NCBI GenBank assembly: GCA_000708835.1 | Contig: DF237719.1 | Span: 1-33,039 of the forward strand | Reading direction: 5' to 3' | Source: Klebsormidium nitens | Lineage: Eukaryota > Streptophyta > Klebsormidiophyceae > Klebsormidiales > Klebsormidiaceae | Length of the DNA stretch: 33,039 nucleotides | In this document: positions 21,901-31,558 of the stretch, piece after piece | How the letters are laid out: each line of letters begins with the position of its first letter | How positions within the stretch are numbered: the stretch's first letter is position 1 | Position numbers and translations under genes: made by a program | Notes under the pieces: generated by a model | What the model was told of the DNA's origin: nothing | Database searches by the model: none | Seen by the model: only the letters and a program-made list of their open reading frames with translations

Positions 21901-24900
21901 CTACAACTAGAGCTGGTGAACGCGGAAACGCTTCTGCGGGAGAAGCGCGAGCGGCTGGAAGCAGAACGGGCGAGGACTACGCAGGCGGAGGAGACGGTGG
22001 CAGCTCTCAAGACAAAGGTAGGTGCAAGTTGGGGCTGTAGTTTTAGATGCCAAACAAGGGACGTCCTTCTCATACAAGAAGTGACCGGAGATTGGCAGTT
22101 TGACCTTTGGTTTGTCCTTACAGAAGCATGCACTTGAGAGCCAGATTGCGGAGCAGAAGAACCAGAAGCGGCTCGAGAGGCAGGAGAGCAGGTCTCACTA
22201 TCGGGAGTGGTGTGGCGCCGATTGTGATCAGAACTTAGATCTGAGTCTTATAGTCGTTTTATGCTCGCAGAATACCTCTCAGCAATTGCCGTCCCCTTTT
22301 TTCCCTCAGTTGAGGTCTCATTCTAATCATGCCTTGCACCATTTTGCAGTACCTCGCGCAGTATCTGCGCAATGCTTAGGCACAACTCCCTATTCTTCGC
22401 GAGGTCAGCAGTTCGTTCTGGTCTCCCCTCCGTGCAGATGCAAGCGAGCACATCCGCCCTGAATGAGGTTAAGCCGACGGTTTACCCCCGACCGTTGAGC
22501 AAACCCGAATCAAAAACCGAGCCCCAACCGGCACCCGTTCCTTGGGCCCCTCTCGCCGTCCAAGTCCCCACCCTCTCTCCAACTTCCCCCTCCCCTGCCG
22601 ACGCGTCAACCAACCAGGCCGCGCCACGTGGCCCTATGAGCGGCACTCCGTTCTCCGCATTTGACGGGGAAGACCTCTTCAAACTAGAGGCGGAACTAGG
22701 GGAGGGCAGCTGCCGCCAGATGCTGGCGGAGGACCAGAGCCCCGGTTCGATGGGGTTCGTTTGGCCCGCGATCTCCCCCCCCGTCACGAGACTGCCTACC
22801 CTGGCCGTGAAGAAAGGTGCGCAGCCAGATGGAGGACACGTGGCGCCGATCCCAGCGCAGGCGCCTAATGAGGGAGAAGAAAATGAGCGCGAGGTGATAG
22901 TCGAGGTGAAGGCGCCTGCGAACAGCACGCCCAAGCAGACGGGGACACCGAAGGGGGGCATTTTGTCGCCCAAACGGCCCCCCCCGCCGCCGCCGACGAA
23001 GGTCCCCACTGCAGCCCCGGCCGACGCGGTCCCCGCAGCCGCGGCCGCAGCCCCCGCCCTCCAAAACCCTCAAACCTCCCCCAGCAAGATGCGAAACAAG
23101 GCCGAGAGCGTGACGCTGGATTGGGCGAACGGCGAAGACTCGTGGCTGCACTTCGACGATTCGCCGCCGCTCGCTGGCCTTCCCGGCGGAAGCCCGCTCT
23201 TGCCCGACGTCGTCGTTGCTGAGGTCAGCATCCCGTCCGCTGACGTCAACCCGGTTCCGCTCAGCGCCGCGTACCTTTCCGCGAAGGTCCACCCGGAGCC
23301 GGAAGGCGGACCGCTTTCCCCTGACAGCCTCGCGGCGCCTTCCCCGAGCGTCAGATCGTTCCTTGGGGAACTCGCCAGTAGCGAGCGGGGACTGGTCACC
23401 GGGCAGAGCTTCTCGGCGACTGAGGGCCCTCAAAAACCCGCCTTTGCGTCGCTCGCAACATCATTATCCCCCTCAGTCCAGTCCTTCCTCAACGTCTCCA
23501 CTTTCCCCGCCGGCCCGCCGACCAGTCTACCGTCCGCCATTCCAGCAGCACTTGGCGGCCAGAACTTCCCCGTTGTGGGGGGGCAAAACTCGCCGTCTGC
23601 TCCGGGCTCCCCCGCGCAGTTCAAGACCCCCCTGCGGAAACCGCCGCCTCCTCCGTCCGGCCTGAAAAAGACGGGGGGGGCCGAAACCCCAAACCCCGCG
23701 ACCCCAAACCCCGCGACCCCGAATACCGCGGTGCAAGATGCGCCTCCGGGGCAACTAGTCTGGGCGGAGTTTGGCGACGCGGAACAGCAGAAAGCCCCCG
23801 CTTCTGCTGCCCCGACCGCAATATCTTCCGACGGCACACCGTCAACGGGGTTCGCAAAGTTAGGGGAGCCGTTAAGCCCGTCTTCGGACCTTTTCATGAA
23901 AGTGGGGGGCTTGGGCGCACCCGCAAAGCTCCCCTCCGAATGGACAGCCCTGCGTCCGAATCCGGTGTACGAGCCGAACGGGGGCGTCCGAAGGCGGCGC
24001 TCCTCGGACGGCGACCTCGTCCAGGAAAAGAAACCGCCCCTGGTCGCCGAGCCCGAGCCGAAACTGCCCGCTTCAGAACCAACAGCCGCCCCAGCGCTTG
24101 CACACGCTCCCGCCGCTGCATCACAGACTGTGACGTCACAAAGCGTGACGTCACCAGGTGTGACGTCGCAGCCGACGTCACCCGACTCGAGCCGCATGAA
24201 CTTGCTGGAGGACGACTGGTTTCTGGCGAGTGGCCAAACGCCCACCAGTCCCTCCGCGGTTGCTCAAAATGCGGTCGGGGATGCCAACCGGGGTTCCGCT
24301 TCCGCTGGGCTCCGGCCACTCACTGAAGCGGACCGGAAGAAGTGCACGGCGGCTTTCGAGAAGATTGCGCGTCCGGGCAGGGAATTTGTCTCCCGGACGG
24401 AGGCTGAGGGGATATGCAGCCGGGCAAACATTCCGGGGCAGCCCTTTGAGAGACTCTGGTGAGTCAGCAGTGCGAACTGTGACAGACCGACTGTGAAGAA
24501 TATGTTTCTTTCGTATTGCTGAGGTGACTTCGGTTTTAGACTTTGCAAGGGTCTTACGAGTAAGTTGTGATCATGAATGCATGAACAATCGCGTAGAAAA
24601 TACAAGCCTGAAGCCTGCACATGCGTCAACGTATTGAAAGTTTTGATGCATATGTCGTGATAAGCTACGTCATTCCTCCATTCCGGATATTTCAATGTCG
24701 TCGGATGCAAATGCGCACTTGCCCCAAGCAAGCAGTACAGTTCCCGCACAAGTGCTTCCAACGTCTTACCAAAGCTATCTGCCGGACCTGAAAATTGACA
24801 AGGGTGACTTCAAACAAGTCTTTTGAATTCGATTGCAGGGCTCTGAGCGACCGGGCCGAGGACGGGGTCCTCGGCAAGGATGAGTTTTGCATCTTCCTCC

Positions 24901-27900
24901 TCCTCATGAAAGCGGCCGCCGCTCGGGAGCAGCTGCCCGGGGGGCTGTCCACCGGCGACGTCTCCCGCCTGCTCGGGCACGAGTTCGTCGCCGAGAAGAT
25001 CACCCGGAGCTTCATTCCGACCCCGGCAAAATCTTCACACGGGAGAACGCCGACCGCGGAAAGGGGGGGGTCTCCTGGCACAGATTCGGGCCCCCGGAAC
25101 GTCGTTCTGGGCGCCGATTTGGAAGTCCCCCCTGCGCTTTACAGCTCGCCCCCCCAGTTGGATTCTCCCACCGCTAGGGGTGATCTAAGCCCGGGGAAAA
25201 CGCCAGGACCCGGGGGAGAGGCCTGGGAGGATTACCTGGCGAAGCGGGTCGGTTCTGCGGAAGACAAACCCTCTCTAGCTAACGCTAACCCGACAGAGGG
25301 TTCGTTCGGCGACCAGTCCCCAAGCGTGTCCCGCATCCCGTCGCCCTCAAAGCGGAGCAGCCTTCCCGAGACTGGGGGGATCACCCCTGTTCAAGGCGGA
25401 AGCCCTCTGGTCCAAACCGTGCGCCCGCCGAGCGTCGTCGCCCGCCCGCTTTCCTCCCAGTCGTTCCGCTCCGCTTCCTTACGGATACGAGTTGGACCGG
25501 AAGACGAAGACCGCGAATCCGGTCGTTTTGTAGGGGAGCGCGTGCGCCGATTTAGCAGCCAGGAGGGGGGGATAGCGTATCTGGTGGGCATGGGTTTCGG
25601 CCCGAAGGCGGCCGCGGCCGCGACCGCGAGGTTTGGGAGCGATCTCCAAGCCGCCGTCGCGTGGCTGCTCGAGCAACCGGGCCGGGGGGTCGACCCGGCC
25701 GACGTGCTCGCGAGCGCGGACCGCGATCTGTTTCCGCTCACACCCCCTCCGGCGGAAAAGACAACCGCCCGGAACCTGTTGAACACCGAGCCGATCGCGA
25801 GCGACAGCCCGCCCGCGGGCCGCGGACTTGACAGTGCGCGCGCGAGGCGCCACGTGGCGGGCGGGGAGAGCAAGATCCCGAGCCCCCCCCGGAGAGACGG
25901 CAACAGTCCGAACGGTTCGCCGGTGAAAAAACCTACGGTTGTCAGTCCGAGCATGTTAAAACCGCCCGTAGAAAGCATGACGCCTCCATCCGAATCCAGT
26001 CTTAGAACGCCGGAAAGCCCCGAGAAGAAGTTCGAGCGGAATCCGTCGATCCTGGACCGGATCGGGGCGGCGGAATCGGACGGTTCGGACGAGGAAGAAG
26101 AGGTGGTGGTTGGGACGGAAGTCGAACGTCCGCAGAGCGCCCGGCCGCCCGGGTCGCCGCTGAGCCAGATGATTGGCAGTCTGTGGGGGGCAGGCAAGAC
26201 CGCGCCCGGGACCCCCACGGGGCAGACAAAGATCGAAAAGGGCCTCGTCGCACACAACGTGGAAAAGTGAGCGGGCGAACATCTTTTTCTTCTTCTGAAT
26301 CCTGTTTTTCCCTTGTTGTAGGTCAAGAAACGATGAGCACCAGCAACCTATTGAAAGGTATTCCGCCACGTTTCTGGAGGGAACGGCAAGGCGCCTGACG
26401 CGATCCTTGCCTGCTAATTAGCGGCGACTTCTTTCCATTAAAATTCGAATGCACGACTCCATTAAGAATCTAGCCAATTGGCTCCTTCCATACTGACAAG
26501 TTTTGTTCAGATGCCGGACACCGATTATCAGCAAATTACGCAGGAAGTGGTCAGGCGCAAAACCTAATCCTTTTGGAGATGACATTGAACTCTCTAGTGA
26601 GTTGTTACGGAGGGTCTCCCACCTCCTTGCTGCGGCCGGGGTTGAACGGAAAGAAGAAAGATCAACATCTTTCTCCAACATCTTTGTCATCACTCTCCGC
26701 CCTCGTCCCGCAGGTTCGAGAAGGGGGCCGCGGCCAACTGCGGTCCGCGCTTCGTAACGCAGCTGCCGGTACAGCTGCTGATTGAAGAAGTGGCGCTTGA
26801 GGACGCCGACGACCTCCGGGACCCCTTTATCACCGTTGCCGTCTATGGTGAGCCGTCCGCAACCGTCCGATTTGCCTTAAGGACGTCCGCAACCGTCCAG
26901 TTGCCCGCAACCGGCTGCCCATCCAATATAGCCGTCGGCTAGCTTTCCACATGAAAACAAGGCGCCCACACCCCTGAATCAGACTTCAAAATCATTGCAA
27001 CCATCCAGTTTTGATTCCAGGTGTAGTTGAAAACTTAAAAGGCCTTTTTCAGAGGGTATTTTCGTCCCCAGGCATTCCGTATCTTTCCGGGTCTTGCAGA
27101 CAGTGTTCCTTTCTTCCAGCTTTTCTTTAGCTCAAAACAGGAACACGCGTGTCTGCATGAGAAGCTCAAGCCTCCATATAACGGTTTGCGTCTGGGGTGG
27201 CAACCAGCTTCAGCGCACCTCATGCTGACGTCCCTGCCGTGCAGACGAGTCGGGCGCCTTGATAGAGCCCGCGCAGAATACCAGCATCGTGTCAAACGCC
27301 GATGAGCGGGGCATCGTCTTTGGGACGCGTGTTGACATCCTGGGGAAAATCCCGGCAGTGCCGCCGTCAGGTGAAAATAGCCCCCCGAACATTTTTCATG
27401 CAACGTAGAACATCTTCAGAGTCTGGTGAAGGTTGGAACTTGCTGAATTTTTTCTTTCTCCTATCTCATGTTCAAGGATATTGCACTTCTCCCTAGCTCT
27501 GCTTGCTGATCCACGTTGTTTGGAGGGAGCCTTTCCACTATTAGGAGGTTTGCAGATGAGTTCTCAAGCTTGATGACAGACCTGAAACGGAAGCAGAAAC
27601 GACTGAAATCAGTATCCGACAATCCGACCATAGAAGACGAACCGAATCCGGTGAAATCGACCGTTGATCATGCCTTACCTTCCAATTTGGAAGAACTTTC
27701 CTACGCTCTTTGGGTGGTATTTTGCCTTCGGTCGGCTTCTCAAAAATATATCAGGTCGTCTGTATTCATTGGGAACTATTACGGTACGCAGGAACGAAAG
27801 TGTGCTTCGAGGTGCGGCACTTCAAGCGGGGCGAGACGAGCAAAGCCAGCACCAAGTGCTGGACCGCCATTAACCTGGAGGAGATGGCGACCGGGCCCCA

Positions 27901-28245
27901 CACGCTCGTGCTGTAAGCGTCGCCTGACTGACTTCCCGGTTCAAGCCGGAAGTTCGGGCTTTTCTGCAATCTGCTGTTGTGAGATGATTAGGAACGTTAC
28001 GTGCAATATTATTGCTGGTTCGCGAGGAGGGATGGAGTCAGTGCAACTCATGAAGAAAACGGCGAGAGGTGAAAAACTGTAAAGGGAGAAGGTTCTAAAG
28101 CCCCAAGTGCCATGTCGCACCGGTTTCTGATCTTCTGTGCTTTTCGTGCAGGTTCAAGAAGCCCGTCGACCTCAAGGCAAAGCGGGCAAAGCTCCTGAAC
28201 GGCAAGCGGGACGTCCTCAAAATCAACGTAGACTTCCAAGAATGA
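18982..28245 (+). CDS. EH-coiled coil-EH-UBA-C2(Aida) endocytic adaptor-like protein
   Basis: Exons: 18982-19147, 19777-21128, 21850-22017, 22124-22191, 22350-24458, 24839-26266, 26714-26847, 27245-27370, 27792-27912, 28152-28245; about 1921 aa. EH1 (about 35-105) has the EF-type loop DADRDGFVQ and IIDEIWAFCN...REFTCAMHL. A coiled coil (about 410-585) follows Pro-rich sequence; exon 5 encodes a long Pro/Ala/Ser region with PPPPPP runs and TPNPA repeats. EH2 (about 1243-1325) spans exons 5/6: FERLWALSDRAEDGVLGKDEF. UBA at about 1530-1568: YLVGMGFGPKAAAA...AVAWLLEQ. The last four exons give an Aida-type C2 domain: VQLLIEEVALEDADDL, DPFITVAVYDESG, CFEVRHFKRG, STKCWTAINLEEM, LVLFKKPVDLKAKRAKLL. 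EH domains bind NPF motifs, UBA binds ubiquitin and C2 binds membranes, so a scaffold like Ede1/Eps15 is inferred. The exon 4/5 junction is weak (GTCTCA donor). The link of exon 6 to the C2 exons rests on matching phase; otherwise exon 6 ends at TGA 26268. Confidence 0.8.
23695..23735 (+). repeat. 15-bp coding repeat (TPNPA units)
   Basis: Inside EH-gene exon 5, a 15-base unit reading ACCCCAAACCCCGCG-like is repeated about three times and encodes TPNPATPNPATPN. It belongs to the disordered Pro-rich region. Confidence 0.8.
24131..24180 (+). repeat. Coding repeat rich in TGACGTCA palindromes
   Basis: A 15-base repeat within EH-gene exon 5 encodes VTSQS-VTSPG-VTSQP. It places perfect TGACGTCA words at 24131 and 24146, with one-mismatch versions at 24161 and 24173. 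TGACGTCA is the classic bZIP/CRE-type site. The coding repeat is sufficient explanation; binding is speculative. Confidence 0.7.
26322..26357 (+). other. Candidate 36-nt symmetric micro-exon of the EH gene
   Basis: Between exon 6 and the C2 exons, a pyrimidine-rich tract and TTGTAG acceptor are followed by 36 bases and an AAAG-GTATTC donor. The phase (2 in, 2 out) fits, so inclusion adds 12 residues (SRNDEHQQPIER) and skipping keeps the frame. The intron before it would be only 55 bases. Confidence 0.4.
26853..26898 (+). repeat. Short direct repeat in an EH-gene intron
   Basis: The word CGTCCGCAACCGTCC occurs at 26854-26868 and again, exactly, at 26884-26898, with a weaker third version (CCCGCAACCGGC) after 26904. 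It lies in the intron between the first two C2 exons. Confidence 0.8.
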
Positions 28246-29649
28246 GTCACGTCCGATTTCGTCATCGTGGTCCGTCATCATTTAAATCAGAACACATGCT
28301 TCTTTCTGATCGGCGGTTGGATAGGCTTGTTCTTCACTGGAACAACCCCAGGTGTTGTAGCAGAGGACTGTTATGAACATATCTGAATAATGTGGCACCT
28401 GTGAGGTGTTGGCTGGATCGCACTCGTGAACCCCACATTTTAATCACTTCTGCAGAAAGCACATCCACTGCCCAGCATGCTTAACTTGGACCTGGTACGA
28501 ACGTCCCGATCCCTTGATTGCCCAAGAGCAAGAAATTTTGCCATGTCCGTGCCTGGGCGTACGGTCGGATGCAGCGACAACAATTTTGGCATGCAAAAGA
28601 ATCGTGTGTAAAGTATAGCGGATCGATTAGATTGTGAGCCGGCTCGAAGCCCTTGGAAGTCGACAATACCCAATTAAGATGGTTGTTCAAAGCTTTGCAC
28701 GAATCTCATGGAAAAGCTATATATAGCTTTTCCAAGATTCCTATAGGTAGCCATCCGCAGCTGCGCGCGCGGTGCAGCATATAACCACTAAGCTACATGT
28801 GGCGGACGACCTTGGCTCGCGTACAAACACTGGGTGTACAGCTAGGCTTACGTTGCATATGCAACAGGGAGAATCAAGCTTGATACTGCAAGGCAACCAG
28901 CACTCCAATAGTTGCATTATATGTGATTGTATCGTGTTTAACTGCACATGCACTGATTTGCAGAATTGATCTATAATCTATTTGATGCTAGCTAGCACGT
29001 AGCCGACGGCCCCCCTAATTTGTCGATTGCTCCAGCAAATGTACGTCTACATAAGCAACCATGCTCCAATTGGGTAAAGAGACATTGTTTCAATTGTATG
29101 CAGTGGTCGTGCGGAAATTGTTGTGCAACACTGCTATCTCGACAAGCAGCCGCGCCTATATATGAAATGATAAGTGAGCTGATAGGCGCGTAAAATTGCT
29201 ATGCACTAAGTGACTTGTATAGGAACGGCACGGTTGGCCTCAAAACAGAGCTCTCAAACGCTTGTGGAGGACAACAAGAAACGTCCCCATTGCATTCCGA
29301 GATTGTGAAGTCCATTGACATGAATCTGCTTGTATCTCACACTGTCGAAGAATAAGTATCTACAGCTGGCACTGCACCTACAATTTTGCCAAATGTATGG
29401 CTCTTGCCCTCCCTTGGGCTCAAATGGCAGGCAACTTGACCGTCGGTGTCTCGCACACACTGCTGCTACCTGGCAACACAGTCTGCGCGCTAGAGCTTTC
29501 GAAAGACGAGCTTGAGTATGCACAAAGACCTCTCACCTAAGCTTCATATCACTCTGCCTAACTGATGGCGGTCCTCAGATAGACAACTAACTTCCGTGAT
29601 CTCAGTCAGACACATATGGACAATCTAAGACTACGCACTCAGCCCGGTG
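28246..29649. other. Intergenic region between convergent genes
   Basis: Spacer of 1404 bases between the 3' ends of the EH gene (plus) and the leucine-zipper gene (minus). It is AT-richer than the flanking exons and contains the palindrome at 28701-28740. No frame shows protein-like conservation. Confidence 0.5.
28701..28740. repeat. 40-bp near-perfect palindrome
   Basis: The core 28710-28733 is a perfect 24-base palindrome centred on TATATATA (left arm GGAAAAGCTATA). Outer arms GAATCT (28701-28706) and AGATTC (28735-28740) pair as well, with a 3-base versus 1-base mismatch between. It could form a loopless cruciform or hairpin. No flanking gene explains it. Confidence 0.9.
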
Positions 29650-30712
29650 TCAGCTCAGCTTTAACCGCTTTGGCTCCGGCTTGTTGGCTTCCGTTAGTAC
29701 AGTAACCAGGTTTGTGACTGTCTCCTTCAAGCGAAGGTTCTCTTCTTCGATCTCCGTTAACCTTGCGTTTGTGGCAAGCAACCTAACAGCCTCAGACTCC
29801 AGCCTCGCAATCTTCCGCTTCAGAGCCGTCTCTTCTTCCTGCACCCATCCAGATAATGGTTAATCCAATGTCCAATACGCACATGGTAGAGGAGACATAC
29901 AGTATTTCGGCTTCAGCGAAATTACTATCCCCTAATCGGTGATATCCGGGACAAACAACAGACCTAGATTGCTGCCAACTGGTTCTTTCGAGCCTCATGA
30001 GGGTGCAGATTGACAGGTGTCTCCACAATTTCTGGACTGATACCGCACCGTTCAAAGAGCAGCGCACCTCGACCAGGAATGTGTACCACAATTCAGTGAA
30101 GCAGGCACTGCCTGGATATGCAACAGTCCTCTATCGTTGAACAAAGATGAAAGCAGCACCAATGAGAATGCACTTTTGCGAAGCTTGCTCGAGCAACCCG
30201 ATCATAACAATTTCTCATCGACCCTGACCGGTGGCGATGGAAACCTTTGCCTTGCTGCTCCCGAGTGTGACTGATCAGTGCACAGATGCTCGAATACTCT
30301 TCGGAGATGAACCCAAAAATGGCCGTCAACTCCTGGCACTCACCTTCATGCGCACTTTCATCACAAGCATCCGTTCCCGAAAGCTCCGCTTGACATTGAC
30401 CAGCTCGTTCTTATAGTACAGGTCCTGCGCCCAGGCTTCTGAGCGGTGACATTCTTTGCGTGTCCCCTCGCATCCGTTGTCAGGAAACCCAACCCTCGCT
30501 TCCACCGGCAAAGGCTCAGGAGAGACGCTCTCCCGTGCTGCTCCAGACATGATAAAGGTGTTTCCGCTGCTGGTGCTGGTCCCGCCCGACAAAAGGCTGC
30601 CTGATGACTCGGTGGACTCGACCGGAGACCCTTCCCTGGAGCAGAAACGGAGAGAGTCGGCGCCAATTGCGGCTGGCTCAGTGCCTGGAAAAGAAAGGCC
30701 TTCTGCTGCCAT
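29650..30712 (-). CDS. Small leucine-zipper/coiled-coil protein
   Basis: Minus-strand exons 30712-30344 and 29838-29650, joined in phase 0 (donor AAG-GTGAGT, acceptor GTGCAG), 185 aa. Residues 1-80 are Ser/Gly/Pro-rich and disordered. From about 95 the protein is helical and charged, with residues at heptad spacing: L129, L136, L143, L150, N157, V164, L171. A basic stretch precedes it and contains N106-x7-R114, the bZIP signature, but the zipper is one residue out of register with the usual nine-residue spacing and the basic region is poor. A PKRLKL tail resembles a nuclear signal. I would call it a coiled-coil protein, possibly a divergent bZIP; function is unknown. The ATG context (CCATGGC) is good. 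Further upstream exons are possible. Confidence 0.7.
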
Positions 30713-30859
30713 GGCTAAGGAGCGTCCAGCATAACATTAGAGACCGTACATCGAGCGCTGTTTGGAGATGTGGGCGGCTACGGAAGTCGGATCAAGTGGG
30801 GTTAAAGGTATGTACAGGAAGATGGGAGCACTTGATTGATCCTCAGCTCCTCCTCAGCG

Positions 30860-30867
30860 TATAAATA
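30860..30867. promoter_or_regulatory. TATA box candidate (TATAAATA)
   Basis: TATAAATA on the plus strand reads TATTTATA on the minus strand, where it lies about 150 bases upstream of the leucine-zipper gene's ATG. It could serve that gene; no plus-strand gene starts close downstream. Confidence 0.35.
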
Positions 30868-31461
30868 GCAGCCTTCTACCTAAAGCTAGAGCTACCTTTG
30901 GACCGCCTTGAAGGTGGCGCCTCCTACCCTAAAACTCCTCGTTCCTACTCTGCATTTCGCGACTCACGAGTTCGTTCCCGTGCTGATCTGCATGCTGTGG
31001 TGCACGAACTGGGTAAATCCAAGGATTCATGCCGGTCCCGGTCACGGTCCGGGTCAGTGCAGCGGAAGGAGACGGTTCCGATCCGTTGCGGTGACGGGGT
31101 TCACCATCTGATCAATGGCATTATTTTTACGGCCCAGATTGCGCGCGCGTGCCGAACGGCATATCAACGGCGTCAATAGCAACCGGCACGTCTCTCCGGA
31201 GGCAAGAACCGTCAATGTGCCGGTAAGTTGGACCATGTACCGCAGAGGAATTCTGGGCCGAGACCCCCTGCTGGATGTCGAGCGCGGCGGAAGTGAATCG
31301 GTCCGGGTGCCGAGAGTGTCGATTTAGGGCCCGGGGCGGTCGAGGGGGTTAACAATCCGACCCAACTCACGACCAGAACCCACCGGACGGGACCGTAAAC
31401 CTAGTGTCCGGGGATATTTCACGAGTAGACTGGGAAAAGGGCCCGGAATGACCAAAGCGTC

Positions 31462-31469
31462 TATTTAAG
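31462..31469 (+). promoter_or_regulatory. TATA-like element upstream of the SWIM gene
   Basis: TATTTAAG lies 97 bases before the SWIM gene's ATG at 31559, a reasonable distance for a TATA-driven start near 31495. The match is approximate. Confidence 0.3.
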
Positions 31470-31558
31470 GAGAAGTCGCCCGGCCGCTGTGAAATAACCT
31501 CCACTAACTAGCAAGTAGCCCGGCCATCCATCTGGATCCTTGACATCTTGAAGAAGAG

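Larger units (their letters stand above)
30713..31558. other. Divergent intergenic region
   Basis: 846 bases between the leucine-zipper gene (minus) and the SWIM gene (plus), expected to hold both promoters. Two TATA-like elements are listed separately. The stretch 31032-31057 repeats CGGTC/GGGTC words and would encode an RS run in one frame, but that frame has no ATG. Confidence 0.5.

Noticed and set aside
23430-26326. Long antisense frames (271 and 311 codons) opposite EH-gene exons 5 and 6
   Set aside because: They mirror GC-rich, Pro/Ala/Ser-rich coding exons, where antisense frames stay open by composition; no conserved motif is seen.
26511-26596. Possible extra EH-gene exon encoding an NPF motif (AKPNPFGDD)
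   Set aside because: Attractive because EH domains bind NPF, but its 86-base length breaks the phase to the next C2 exon in the frame that encodes NPF.
28782-28795. tRNA A-box-like TAGCTTAGTGGTTA on the minus strand
   Set aside because: No B box (GGTTCGA) and no cloverleaf pairing downstream.
30898-31179. Plus-strand frame with an RSRSRSGS run
   Set aside because: The frame has no ATG; the RS run comes from a simple GGTC-type repeat.
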